Source: Conexivisphaerales archaeon
Lineage (GTDB): Archaea > Thermoproteota > Nitrososphaeria > Conexivisphaerales > DTJL01
NCBI GenBank assembly: GCA_038728585.1
Contig: JAVYTR010000012.1
Location: 1 to 48,265, forward strand
DNA: 48,265 nt
Direction: 5' to 3'
Shown in pieces: positions 7,706 to 16,128 of the stretch. The notes beneath the pieces are model-generated. The model did not search any database, was not told the origin of the DNA, and saw only the letters and a list, made by a program, of their open reading frames with translations. Position 1 is the stretch's first letter. The number at the start of each line of letters is the position of its first letter. The translations under genes were made by a program, and so were the position numbers.

Positions 7706-8098
7706 ATGATGATGATGCTGAAGAATCAAAGTATGAAAAAAATATCTCATATACCGAAGAAGGTAAGAACGAAGCTCTCAAAAAAGGGCTACTCCGGCCT
7801 GAGGAAGTTGCTAGGGGCAAGACTCAGTGATGCTCTAAGGGAGAAGTACAAGAGGAGAAGCCTGACGGTTAGAAAAGGTGATACTGTTAAAGTGCTGAGA
7901 GGCGATTTCAAGAATATAGAGGGTAAGGTTACCGCAGTATACCCTGCGGAAGGTAAGGTAGCCATTGAAGGCGTGACAAGGGAGAAGGTGAAAGGAGGAA
8001 CTGTTCAGTTGAGGATCCACGCATCCAAACTGATGATAACCAACTTGAACCTTGACGATAAGAGAAGAAGGGCTGCTCTGGAGGGCAGGGTGAGCTAG
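7706..8098 (+). CDS. rpl24: 50S ribosomal protein L24 (uL24)
   Basis: The KOW-motif protein initiates large-subunit assembly. TVRKGDTVKVLRGDFKNIEGKV is the KOW region. The start is ambiguous: four ATG codons lie in a row at 7706, 7709, 7712 and 7715. The ribosome binding site GGTGAT (7700-7705) directly abuts the first, so the third or fourth is better spaced. Any choice adds only Met residues before LKNQS. Confidence 0.95.
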   Translation: MMMMLKNQSMKKISHIPKKVRTKLSKKGYSGLRKLLGARLSDALREKYKRRSLTVRKGDTVKVLRGDFKNIEGKVTAVYPAEGKVAIEGVTREKVKGGTVQLRIHASKLMITNLNLDDKRRRAALEGRVS

Positions 8099-8100
8099 AA

Positions 8101-8832
8101 TTGGCCAGAAAGTCAGGTTCAAAGGTTCTGAAGAGGCAGGCTGCGCCTGCGTTCTACTCTGTCCCTAGAAAGAGGTATCCTTTCATAACCAGAACAGGTC
8201 CTGGACCTCATCCAAGGAATCGTAGCTATGACCCGGTAACCCTGATGAGAGATATACTGAAGGTAGCAGATACTAGGGAAGAAGCTATCTACGTACTGAG
8301 AAGAAGAAGGTTGCTGGTTGACGGAGTTGCAAGAGTCGAGCCAAACTTCCCGATAGGCCTGATGGATGTTATCGAGTTTTCTGGCACTTCAAGCATATAC
8401 AGGATGCTTCCTACAAAAGGCTCTCCTGTGTACCCATTGCCTATACCACAGGAGGAGAAAGGCCTGAAGCTCTGCCAGATAGCAAGAAAGGTGACAGTTA
8501 AGGGAGGGAAGGTCCAGCTGGGAACTCATGACGGCAGGACCTTCGTTGTTGAGGACCCCTCAAAGTACAGGGTTGGGGACAGCATTCTGGTTACTGTGCC
8601 ACAACAGGAGATAAAGGAGGTTGTGCCGATGAAGAAGGGCTACCTTGCGCTTGTTGTAGGAGGAAGAAGGCTCGGCTCGTACGGAGAAATAGTAGAAATC
8701 ATAGACGGAACTTTCTCCAACCCACGCAGCCTGAAACTGAAGCTGCCTGAGGGTGAAGTGATACTGCCGATGAACCTAGTGATGCCAGTGGGAAAGGAGA
8801 AGCCTCTGCTTTCTCTGCCTTTGAGGAGTTAG
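8101..8832 (+). CDS. rps4e: 30S ribosomal protein S4e (eS4)
   Basis: This archaeal/eukaryal small-subunit protein has an S4-like RNA-binding region (EEAIYVLRRRRLLVDGVARVE) and a central RS4NT/KOW fold. The length of 243 residues is typical. The TTG start is two bases after the rpl24 stop, preceded by GGGTGAG within rpl24. Confidence 0.95.
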   Translation: MARKSGSKVLKRQAAPAFYSVPRKRYPFITRTGPGPHPRNRSYDPVTLMRDILKVADTREEAIYVLRRRRLLVDGVARVEPNFPIGLMDVIEFSGTSSIYRMLPTKGSPVYPLPIPQEEKGLKLCQIARKVTVKGGKVQLGTHDGRTFVVEDPSKYRVGDSILVTVPQQEIKEVVPMKKGYLALVVGGRRLGSYGEIVEIIDGTFSNPRSLKLKLPEGEVILPMNLVMPVGKEKPLLSLPLRS

Positions 8833-8841
8833 TGATAGACT

Positions 8842-9375
8842 ATGGCCACATCAGCTGTACAGCAGAATGTTAACCCGATGCAGAGGGTAGAGATAGGAAA
8901 GGTGACACTCAACATAGCTGTAGGCAAGTCAGGTGAGACACTCGAAAAGGCTGCAAAGGTTCTGGAGATGCTAACTGAACAGAAAGCAAGCCTGAGGAAT
9001 GCCAAGAAAACGATTAGAGACTTTGGAATCCACAAGGGCGAGCCGATAGCTGCTATAGTAACTCTGAGAAAGCAGAAGGCGCTGGAAGTGCTCAAGAAAC
9101 TTCTTCAGGCGAAGGGTAACACGCTGAAGGCCTCTTCTTTCGACCAGCTTGGCAACGTCAGCTTCGGACTGAGAGAGCATATCGATATACCCGGCATGAA
9201 ATACGACCCTGAGATTGGCATCTTTGGCATGGATGTGTCAGTATCGCTTGAAAAGCCAGGGATGAGGGTGCAAAGAAGAAGGAGGGCCGCTTCAGAGGTG
9301 CATATCAGCCAGAGGGTTTCGAAGGAGGAAGCCATCGAGTTCTTCAAGTCAGTCCTTTCTGTTGAGGTGGTCTGA
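8842..9375 (+). CDS. rpl5: 50S ribosomal protein L5 (uL5)
   Basis: This 5S rRNA-binding protein shows MQRVEIGKVTLNIAVGKSGE near the N-terminus, FGLREHIDIPGMKYDPEIGIFGMDV in the centre, and the family C-terminus. The length of 177 residues is typical for archaea. Its stop abuts the TTG start of rps14 directly. Confidence 0.96.
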   Translation: MATSAVQQNVNPMQRVEIGKVTLNIAVGKSGETLEKAAKVLEMLTEQKASLRNAKKTIRDFGIHKGEPIAAIVTLRKQKALEVLKKLLQAKGNTLKASSFDQLGNVSFGLREHIDIPGMKYDPEIGIFGMDVSVSLEKPGMRVQRRRRAASEVHISQRVSKEEAIEFFKSVLSVEVV

Positions 9376-9540
9376 TTGGTCAAGATAAGACATGGTAAGA
9401 AGAGAAAATTTGGCAAGGGAGCAAGACCATGCAGAAGGTGTGGTCAGTATGGGCCTGTCATCCAGAAGTACAACCTCATGGTCTGCAGGCAGTGCTTCAG
9501 AGAAGTGGCAGAGAAGATGGGATTCCAGAAATTTGAGTAG
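9376..9540 (+). CDS. rps14: 30S ribosomal protein S14 (uS14), zinc type
   Basis: A 54-residue protein starts with TTG directly after the rpl5 stop. The product begins [17 protein letters not shown] and has two CxxC pairs (CRRC and CRQC) that bind zinc, as in archaeal S14. It ends in KMGFQKFE. Its position between rpl5 and rps8 is the conserved one. Confidence 0.95.
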   Translation: MVKIRHGKKRKFGKGARPCRRCGQYGPVIQKYNLMVCRQCFREVAEKMGFQKFE

Positions 9541-9552
9541 GTGTTGTTGAAG

Positions 9553-9945
9553 ATGCCAGCCACATCAGTATTACCAAACCTCTTTTCTACAATATACAAC
9601 AACGAGCTGAGGAACAAGAAGGAATGTCTTGTAATACCTGCTTCGAAGCTTGCGCAGGAGGTCCTCAGGGTGATGCAGAAAGGCAAGTACATAGGTGAAT
9701 TCGAGTTCATAGACGACGGGATAAGGGGGAAGCTGAGGGTCCAGCTTCTCGGTCGAATAACAAAGTGCGGCTCTATAACACCAAGGTACCCGGTTTCGCT
9801 CGACAAGTACTACATCTGGGAGAGGAGGTATCTACCTGCTGTCAACGTTGGAATGCTGATAGTCACTACAAGTAAAGGAGTGATGAGCCACACAGAAGCG
9901 ATACAGAAGGGATTGGGAGGGAGGCTGCTTGGCTACGTCTACTAA
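9553..9945 (+). CDS. rps8: 30S ribosomal protein S8 (uS8)
   Basis: This primary 16S rRNA-binding protein of the platform has the C-terminal signature TTSKGVMSHTEAIQKGLGGRLLGYVY. I place the start at the ATG at 9553 (MPATSVLPNLFSTIYNNE), because archaeal S8 proteins begin just before the LxxIYNNE helix. An upstream in-frame GTG at 9541, directly after the rps14 stop, would add four residues. The 3' end overlaps the start of rpl6. Confidence 0.93.
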   Translation: MPATSVLPNLFSTIYNNELRNKKECLVIPASKLAQEVLRVMQKGKYIGEFEFIDDGIRGKLRVQLLGRITKCGSITPRYPVSLDKYYIWERRYLPAVNVGMLIVTTSKGVMSHTEAIQKGLGGRLLGYVY

Positions 9946-10489
9946 GAGCAAGGAAGGTATAGAGCTGGAGATTGCTCCGCCTGAAGGAGTCAGGGTCTCG
10001 ATGAACGGAAGCATACTGGTGGTTAACGGGCCAAAGGGGAAGGTGGAAAGGGACTTCTCTAAGATACCGATAAGAGTTGCAGTCGAGAATGGCAAGGTGA
10101 AGCTCTATACACTCTCCTCTAAGAAGTTCGATAGGTCCGTTCTGAACACCTGCAGGAGCCATGTTGAAAACATGTACAGAGGGGTCACGAAGGGCTTCAG
10201 CTACAGACTCAAAGTGGTCTTTGCACACTTTCCTATAACCGTCAAGGTTCAGGGAAACGAAGTTCTGCTTGAGAACTTCTACGGAGAAAGGGCTCCAAGG
10301 AGAGCCAGGATAGTTGGTGATCAGACGAAGGTTACTGTTGAGGGTGATGACATAGTTGTATCTGGTCCTTCACTAGAAGGGGTAGCACAGACTGCAGCCA
10401 ACATAGAGCAGGCCACAAAGGTCAGGGAAAAGGACCAGAGGGTCTTCCTGGATGGAGTCTACATCTACCAGAGGAAGGTGAGTGAGTAG
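9929..10489 (+). CDS. rpl6: 50S ribosomal protein L6 (uL6)
   Basis: This large-subunit protein binds near the factor-binding site. The GPKGKVERDFS turn near the N-terminus and VFLDGVYIYQRK at the C-terminus are conserved. The start is a TTG inside the end of rps8 (17-base overlap), with GGGAGGGAGG just upstream as a strong ribosome binding site. The length is 186 residues. Confidence 0.95.
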   Translation: MATSTKSKEGIELEIAPPEGVRVSMNGSILVVNGPKGKVERDFSKIPIRVAVENGKVKLYTLSSKKFDRSVLNTCRSHVENMYRGVTKGFSYRLKVVFAHFPITVKVQGNEVLLENFYGERAPRRARIVGDQTKVTVEGDDIVVSGPSLEGVAQTAANIEQATKVREKDQRVFLDGVYIYQRKVSE

Positions 10490-10837
10490 ATGGGGAGAAA
10501 GTTTGTCAGGCCTGAGAGCTGGAGGTACGTAAGGCTAAAGCCAAACTGGAGGAAGCCAAAGGGTATAGACAACAAGGTCAGGTTGAGTGTTAAAGGTGCT
10601 CCCCCTTTGGTCAAGGTGGGCTACAGGAAGGAGAAGGCCAAGAGGGGACTTCATCCTTCAGGGCTGGCTGAGAAACTTGTACACAACCTGAATGAGCTGG
10701 AAGGCCTTGACCCCAAAATACATGCAGTAAGGATAGCTGCTGCCGTCGGAAGGAGAAAGAGAATCGCTATAACTGATAAGGCTAGGCAGCTCGGGTTGAG
10801 AGTGCTCAACCCTGCAAGGAGTGTGGCTTCCAAATGA
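10490..10837 (+). CDS. rpl32e: 50S ribosomal protein L32e (eL32)
   Basis: This archaeal/eukaryal-only protein is identified by KFVRPESWRYVRLKPNWRKPKG, by KVGYRKEKAKRGLHPSG and by the DKARQLGLRVLN end. The length of 115 residues is normal. Its ATG follows the rpl6 stop without a gap, and its stop overlaps the ATG of rpl19e. Confidence 0.95.
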   Translation: MGRKFVRPESWRYVRLKPNWRKPKGIDNKVRLSVKGAPPLVKVGYRKEKAKRGLHPSGLAEKLVHNLNELEGLDPKIHAVRIAAAVGRRKRIAITDKARQLGLRVLNPARSVASK

Positions 10838-11274
10838 GTCTTGCACCCAAGAAGATGATGGCAGCAAAGCTGCTTAAAGTAGGTGTAAACAGGGTCAGGT
10901 TCAACCAGGATTCCCTTGACAGGATCAGCGATGCTGTGACAAGAGAAGACCTGAGGAGGCTGATAAAGGCTGGGGATATTTGGGCTGCACAGCCGAAGGG
11001 GATAAGCTCAGGCAGAAAGAAATTCAGGAAGATGAAGAAGTCAAAGCGTGGAAGAGGGATGGGTTCAAAGGAAGGAAAGAGCACCACCAGACAGCCCAGG
11101 AAAGAAACATGGATCAGACAGGTGAGGGCTTTAAGGCGTTATCTCAAGCTTCTGAAGGAGAAGAACGAGCTGAACAACGAGCAGTTCAGGAGATTCTACA
11201 GAAAGGTGAAAGGAGGAGAGGTAAGAACTCTGAGAAGGCTGAAGGAAATGGTTGAAGAGGAGAGGAGAAGGTGA
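10834..11274 (+). CDS. rpl19e: 50S ribosomal protein L19e (eL19)
   Basis: This very basic, helical archaeal/eukaryal protein is typical in RFNQDSLDRISDAVTREDLRRLI and in the SSGRKKFRKMKKSKRGRGMGS hinge. The length is 146 residues. Confidence 0.95.
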   Translation: MSLAPKKMMAAKLLKVGVNRVRFNQDSLDRISDAVTREDLRRLIKAGDIWAAQPKGISSGRKKFRKMKKSKRGRGMGSKEGKSTTRQPRKETWIRQVRALRRYLKLLKEKNELNNEQFRRFYRKVKGGEVRTLRRLKEMVEEERRR

Positions 11275-11280
11275 ATCTGA

Positions 11281-11865
11281 ATGAAGGATAAGTATACCCA
11301 GGTCTTCAGAAGGAGGAGAGAGGGCAAGACAGACTACAAGAAGAGAAGGGCTCTGGTAATCTCCAGAATCCCTTTTGTCAGCGTTTTCATATCTTCGAAG
11401 AACGTTTACGCACAGATCGCAAGGGCTACACCTGAAGGAGACAAAGTCATAGTCTCTGCAAACTCTCTGCAGCTGAGAAAATCAGGCTGGAATGGTAGTG
11501 GAAAGAGCCTTCCAGCCTGCTATCTTACTGGACTACTTCTGGGCAAGAAGGCGAAGGATGCAGGACTTGATGAAGAAGTGATACTTTACACAGGGCTAAG
11601 AGCTTATGTTCCAGGCTCGAGGTTATCAGCTGTTGCAAAGGGCCTTGTTGATTCCGGCATAAAGTTGAGGGTCGACGAAGAATCCCTGCCAGAAGAGGGC
11701 AGAGTGTCAGGTGAGCATATAGCTGAATATGCCAGGCATCTGAAGGGAAGCGAAGAGTTCGAAAGAAAATTCTCAGCTCTGCTATCCAGGAATCTTAACC
11801 CCGAGGGAATAAGAGATAACTTCGAAGCCGTTAAAGCCAAGATTGCAGGGGGTTTGGAGAAGTAA
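11281..11865 (+). CDS. rpl18: 50S ribosomal protein L18 (uL18)
   Basis: This 5S rRNA-binding protein of archaeal length (194 residues) shows RRRREGKTDYKKRRALV at the N-terminus, and TGLRAYVPGSRLSAVAKGLVDSGI with GEHIAEYARHL further on. Two bases separate it from rps5. Confidence 0.95.
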   Translation: MKDKYTQVFRRRREGKTDYKKRRALVISRIPFVSVFISSKNVYAQIARATPEGDKVIVSANSLQLRKSGWNGSGKSLPACYLTGLLLGKKAKDAGLDEEVILYTGLRAYVPGSRLSAVAKGLVDSGIKLRVDEESLPEEGRVSGEHIAEYARHLKGSEEFERKFSALLSRNLNPEGIRDNFEAVKAKIAGGLEK

Positions 11866-11867
11866 TC

Positions 11868-12500
11868 ATGGCGCTAGCAGAGAAAGGTGCAGAAGAACAG
11901 ACACCCTGGGTTCCCAGGACGAAACTTGGCAGCATGGTTGCAAGCGGTAAAATAACTTCGCTTCAGGAGATATTCGAAAACGGGTGGAAGATCAGGGAGC
12001 CTGAGATAGTGAGGACCCTGCTACCCAACCTGAAGAGCAACGTGGTAGGTGTTGGGATAGTGCAGAAGCAGACAGATGCAGGGGAGCTGACCAGGTTCAG
12101 GGCTGTAGTCGCAGTTGGAGAAGAGAGCGGATGGTTCGGTGTCGGCCATGCCAAAGCTGCTCAGATGAGAAATGCGATAGATAAAGCCACTTCCGTAGCG
12201 ATGCTGAACATAATACCCGTTGTGCAGGGTTGTGGCAGCTGGGAGTGCAGGTGCGGCTCAAACCATTCTGTTCCGTTTAAGCTTGAGGGGAAGAGCGGCA
12301 GCGTGAAGGTGGTGATACTTCCGGCTCCAAGGGGGCTAGGCCTGGTTGCAGGGCAAACACTGAAGGATTTACTCTCCATAGCAGGAATAAAGGACTGCTG
12401 GACGGTAACTTTCGGAAACACAAGCACTCCATCTTCGATAAGCAACGCCCTCTACGATGCCTTCTTGAACGAATACAAGCTTCTGACTTCTCAAGCCTAG
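11868..12500 (+). CDS. rps5: 30S ribosomal protein S5 (uS5)
   Basis: This small-subunit protein guards decoding accuracy at the mRNA entry site. The dsRBD-like N-domain is present, and the archaeal segment GCGSWECRCGSNHSVPF (around residue 125) with its cysteines is a good marker. The length is 210 residues. ATG start. Confidence 0.96.
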   Translation: MALAEKGAEEQTPWVPRTKLGSMVASGKITSLQEIFENGWKIREPEIVRTLLPNLKSNVVGVGIVQKQTDAGELTRFRAVVAVGEESGWFGVGHAKAAQMRNAIDKATSVAMLNIIPVVQGCGSWECRCGSNHSVPFKLEGKSGSVKVVILPAPRGLGLVAGQTLKDLLSIAGIKDCWTVTFGNTSTPSSISNALYDAFLNEYKLLTSQA

Positions 12501-12517
12501 AATTGTGGTGATATGTT

Positions 12518-12988
12518 TTGGCTCTTCTTCTTGCAGTGAGGCTCAGGGGGACGCTGAACGTAAGGAGCAATGCTTCTGAAGCGATGAAAAGGATGAAGCT
12601 TCTCAGGAAGTTCAACGCTACGCTTCTTCAGGATGATAAGAGCACACTGGGAATGCTCAGAGCCGCTTCTGCCTTTGTTGCGTGGAGCAGGATAGATAAG
12701 GAGCAGCTGGTCAGCCTTCTGAAGGCTAGAGGTATGATAACTGATGGTAAGCTCAGGAAAATGAGTGATGAAGAGGTGAAGAAGTTCGGCTACAACTCAC
12801 TCGACGAGCTTGCAGATTCTCTGCTACAGGGTAAGGTAAAGTGGTCCCAGCTAGACTGGGTAAAGCATACATTCAACCTGGCTCCTCCGAAGGGAGGGTT
12901 CAAGAGGAAACTGACCAGGCTCTACGGTGCAGGAGGTATGCTGGCAGAGAATCCAGAACTGCCTCAGCTGGTTGAGCGAATGCTTTAA
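12518..12988 (+). CDS. rpl30: 50S ribosomal protein L30 (uL30)
   Basis: This archaeal-length L30 (156 residues) shows AVRLRGTLNVRSNASEAMKRM for the N-terminal fold and APPKGGFKRKLTRLYGAGG near the end. The start is TTG at 12518, preceded by GTGGTGAT. A nearby ATG at 12513 is out of frame. Confidence 0.95.
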   Translation: MALLLAVRLRGTLNVRSNASEAMKRMKLLRKFNATLLQDDKSTLGMLRAASAFVAWSRIDKEQLVSLLKARGMITDGKLRKMSDEEVKKFGYNSLDELADSLLQGKVKWSQLDWVKHTFNLAPPKGGFKRKLTRLYGAGGMLAENPELPQLVERML

Positions 12989-13042
12989 GTGTATGCAGGA
13001 TGAAGGTAAAATGCTCTTAGAATTTGGGGGGTTTGCCTGATT

Positions 13043-13459
13043 TTGCCAACAAGGCTCAGAAAAGCTAGGAAACTGAGGGGAAGCAGGACTGTGGGCTGGG
13101 GTCAGGTAGGCCAGCACAGGAAGCACGGAGCCAAGGGAGGCTACGGAAGGGCAGGAAGGCACAAGCACAAGTGGAGCTGGGTAGTCAAGTACCAGCCAGA
13201 CTATTTTGGTTCTCATGGCTTTTACAACCCTACTGTCAGAAAGGTTGAAAGATGGGTCAACGTTGGACAGCTGGAGGAACTTGCTGGCAAATATGCAAAG
13301 GATAATCTCCTGGACCTTCATGCTCTGGGAATAGATAAGCTGCTGGGGTCAGGCGAAATAACTGCTCCGATCACAGTAAAGGTGGCATCTTTCAGCAGCC
13401 TGGCCAAGAGCAAGGTTGAGAAGGCGGGAGGAAAGGTTATTCCATTGGAGGGGGTATAG
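13043..13459 (+). CDS. rpl15: 50S ribosomal protein L15 (uL15)
   Basis: The Gly/Arg/His-rich N-terminal segment (RKLRGSRTVGWGQVGQHRKHG) that penetrates 23S rRNA is the signature. The start is TTG (MPTRLRKARK). A run of six Gs at about 13025-13031 may act as ribosome binding site. The length is 138 residues. secY follows after eight bases. Confidence 0.95.
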   Translation: MPTRLRKARKLRGSRTVGWGQVGQHRKHGAKGGYGRAGRHKHKWSWVVKYQPDYFGSHGFYNPTVRKVERWVNVGQLEELAGKYAKDNLLDLHALGIDKLLGSGEITAPITVKVASFSSLAKSKVEKAGGKVIPLEGV

Positions 13460-13467
13460 GCCCCGCA

Positions 13468-14901
13468 TTGGCCTTCACCGACATAATAAAGAGCGCCGCT
13501 TCTGTACTTCCTGAGATACCTAAACCGACGAAGAAGCCATCCCTGACTGAAAAGTTCGTCTGGACTGCAATAGCTCTTGTGATATTTCTCATAATGTCCG
13601 AGGTCCCGCTCTACGGTGTTTCGATAGCTGGAAACCTGCAGAACACTGCTAGCATACTGCGTACCATCTTCGCATCCACACAGGGATCGCTGATGGAGCT
13701 GGGGATAGGGCCTATAGTCACAGCAGGCCTCATTTCTCAGCTGCTTGTAGGCTCTGAGCTGATAAGGCTTGATTTCAGCAAGCCTGAAGACAGGTCTGCC
13801 TTCACCGCATTCAACAAGGTGTTTACAGTTGCTTTTATCATAGCTGAAGCTATTCTTTATACACTCAGCGGATACCTGAGAGGTCCTAACGGTGCACAGC
13901 TCAGCGCGTTGACCTCTCTAATAGTGATCATACAGCTTGTTGCTGCTAGCATGGTTGTCTTCATGCTCGACCAGATGATACAGAGGGGCTGGGGCTTTGG
14001 CTCTGGAATAAGCCTCTTCATAATGGCAGGGGTTGCTCAAAGGTTCATGCTGGACCTCTTCTCCCCTATAGCCCAGACCTCAATAGGTTACTTCGGGATA
14101 GTTCCGTTTGCAATAAACGCAACAGTAACCAAGACGATACCTACCATAGTCTACAGAGGCGGCCTGGCCCCCGACCTGATAGGACTAGTCGCAACAATAG
14201 CTATCATGCTCTTTATCATCTACCTTGAAGGAGTGAGGATAGAGGTTCCGATATCTTCACAGAAGTACAAGGGATTTTCAGGCGTGTATCCGATAAAGCT
14301 GCTATATGTAAGCAACATACCTGTAATTCTTGTTGGTGCGCTCATAGCAAACCTTCAGTTCTTCTCGCTACTTCTTCAGAGCAGGCTTGCAACCGCAGGT
14401 ACCAATCCTTGGATAAACCTATTCGCAACATACACAAACCAGGGAGGTCAGCAGGTTCTCACTGGAGGAATCCTGTATTACTTGGTTACTCCCAACTCGC
14501 TCGGCCAAGCTGCCCATGAACCTCTTCAGACAGTGACATCCATCCTCTTCATGGTCCTGTTTTCAGTCCTTTTCGCCAAGCTCTGGGTCGAGCTGGGAGG
14601 AATGTCTCCTGAGAAGGCTGCGAAGAGTCTTCTCGACGCTCAGGTCAGCGTGCCAGGTTTCAGAAGCACAACCGCATCTCTTGGCTTGGTGCTTGCCAAG
14701 TACATACCTTCTGTAACTGTCATAGGTGGATTGCTTGTAGGACTCATAGCCGGGGTTTCAAGTATATTCGGCGTTTATGGTGGCTCAGGCATAGGCCTCC
14801 TGCTTATGATAGACATCATACTTCAATACTACCAGACTCTGATAAAGGAACAGGTTGATGAGCTGATGCCAAGGCTCGGTGGTCTGATTGGCAGCTCCTA
14901 G
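13468..14901 (+). CDS. secY: Preprotein translocase subunit SecY
   Basis: This channel subunit of the Sec61/SecYE-beta translocon in the cytoplasmic membrane is 477 residues with about ten hydrophobic segments. Recognisable parts are SEVPLYGV in the first-helix/plug region, GSGISLFIMAGVAQRF, YLEGVRIEVPISSQKYKGFSGVYPIKLLYVSNIPVIL, and GVYGGSGIGLLLMIDIILQYYQTL at the C-terminus. The start is TTG. It sits at the end of the spc-like ribosomal cluster as in most archaea, and its end overlaps adk. Confidence 0.97.
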   Translation: MAFTDIIKSAASVLPEIPKPTKKPSLTEKFVWTAIALVIFLIMSEVPLYGVSIAGNLQNTASILRTIFASTQGSLMELGIGPIVTAGLISQLLVGSELIRLDFSKPEDRSAFTAFNKVFTVAFIIAEAILYTLSGYLRGPNGAQLSALTSLIVIIQLVAASMVVFMLDQMIQRGWGFGSGISLFIMAGVAQRFMLDLFSPIAQTSIGYFGIVPFAINATVTKTIPTIVYRGGLAPDLIGLVATIAIMLFIIYLEGVRIEVPISSQKYKGFSGVYPIKLLYVSNIPVILVGALIANLQFFSLLLQSRLATAGTNPWINLFATYTNQGGQQVLTGGILYYLVTPNSLGQAAHEPLQTVTSILFMVLFSVLFAKLWVELGGMSPEKAAKSLLDAQVSVPGFRSTTASLGLVLAKYIPSVTVIGGLLVGLIAGVSSIFGVYGGSGIGLLLMIDIILQYYQTLIKEQVDELMPRLGGLIGSS

Positions 14902-15511
14902 CAGAATCCTTGTCGGAGGGCTTCCGGGGGTCGGAAAGACAACAGTCCTCAACAGCGTAGCTGAGCAGATCAGGTCATCTGGAATGCAGGTGGAGCTGGT
15001 AGTGTTCGGAAGCGTAATGCTCGAGGAAGCAAAGAAGATGGGAGTAACTGACAGGGACCAGCTCCGCTTCCTGCCTGTTCAGCAGCAGAGGTCTCTTCAG
15101 GTGAAGGCTGCGAAGAAGATCAACTCGATTTCAGCAGACTTCGTTCTGATCGATACACATTTCGTAATCAGAACCCCTGAGGGTTTCTGGCCAGGCTTGC
15201 CGATCGATGTGCTGAGGGAGATAAACCCCACTCATATAATAATGATAAGGGCACCAGTTCAGGCCATAATTTCGAGAAGAGAGCAGGATAAGGCGAGAAA
15301 GAGGGACTTCGAACCTGCTGAGCAGATAGAGCAGGAGCTCGAATTGTCGAGGCAGTTCATGGTAGTTGCATCTGCCGAAACAGGAGCTCCGATGAAGGTG
15401 ATAGATAACCCTGAAGGAAAGCTTGATGATGCTATATCAGAATTCCTGAGCACTATAAGGGCCAAGCAGTCCGTGAAGAACTATGCCCCAGATGGAAGTG
15501 CAGGCCAATGA
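14888..15511 (+). CDS. adkA: Archaeal-type adenylate kinase
   Basis: This enzyme converts AMP and ATP to two ADP. The P-loop GLPGVGKT lies at residues 11-18, and DTHFVIRTPEGFWPGLP is characteristic of the archaeal AdkA family, which differs from the bacterial enzyme. The length is 207 residues. The TTG start overlaps the secY end by 14 bases. The position after secY is conserved. Confidence 0.93.
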   Translation: MAAPSRILVGGLPGVGKTTVLNSVAEQIRSSGMQVELVVFGSVMLEEAKKMGVTDRDQLRFLPVQQQRSLQVKAAKKINSISADFVLIDTHFVIRTPEGFWPGLPIDVLREINPTHIIMIRAPVQAIISRREQDKARKRDFEPAEQIEQELELSRQFMVVASAETGAPMKVIDNPEGKLDDAISEFLSTIRAKQSVKNYAPDGSAGQ

Positions 15512-15512
15512 A

Positions 15513-15535
15513 CCCTGCGATGAAAATTTGCAGGG
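15513..15535 (+). other. Hairpin between adk and the DUF106 gene
   Basis: CCCTGC at 15513-15518 and GCAGGG at 15530-15535 form a perfect six-pair stem with an 11-base loop, starting two bases after the adk stop. It is not followed by a long T run, so it may stabilise or separate the mRNA segments rather than terminate transcription. Confidence 0.35.
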
Positions 15536-15597
15536 AAAGATTAAAGAAGCCAGACATAGGTAAAGGGAAAGGCCATTCAGGCGGTGAACCTATCTAA

Positions 15598-16119
15598 TTG
15601 TTCGAACTAGCTACTCTGCTAACCTTTCCGTACATAGCGATCATAGTCATTCCGATTGAGATCGCCTCGAGCTTCATAGCCAACTATGTGATAGTCAAGA
15701 AGACTGACGTCAATCAGTTAAGAATAGCCACAGTGGAGTATCAGGCATTCATGAAGGAATACAGGCAGGCTGTTATGCAGAAAGACCAGGCCAGAGTCGA
15801 CAAGCTGAAGAAGAAGATGAAGAGCGTGCAGGACCCATACATGAAGGCGCAGAGGGAGAGGATGAGGGTCAGCTTCTCCTACCTGTTTCCACTTACCCTC
15901 ATCTATTTTGCACTTGCATTTGCTGTAGGGTTCAGAACTCTGGTAGCTGTATCGCCATACAAGATACCTGCTCTACCTCTTCCTCAGCTTCCTTTCATCG
16001 AAGCTCTTACAGCCTTCCATTCCGGCTTCGGCATGCCTCTGTTTACATGGTACTTTCTTACATACACAGCAGTTAACCTGCTGATAAGCAGGGTTATGGG
16101 TACCACGTGGGCTCAGTAA
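15598..16119 (+). CDS. DUF106 membrane protein (EMC3/TMCO1/Oxa1-like insertase)
   Basis: The 173-residue protein has a hydrophobic N-terminal segment (residues 1-30), a charged coiled coil (about 40-85, rich in Lys/Gln/Arg) and two further membrane segments (about 90-112 and 140-168). This is the archaeal homologue of the Oxa1 superfamily insertases. Its place after secY and adk fits a role in membrane protein insertion. The start is TTG, with GCGGTGA upstream. Confidence 0.85.
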   Translation: MFELATLLTFPYIAIIVIPIEIASSFIANYVIVKKTDVNQLRIATVEYQAFMKEYRQAVMQKDQARVDKLKKKMKSVQDPYMKAQRERMRVSFSYLFPLTLIYFALAFAVGFRTLVAVSPYKIPALPLPQLPFIEALTAFHSGFGMPLFTWYFLTYTAVNLLISRVMGTTWAQ

Positions 16120-16128
16120 AAAGGGTGT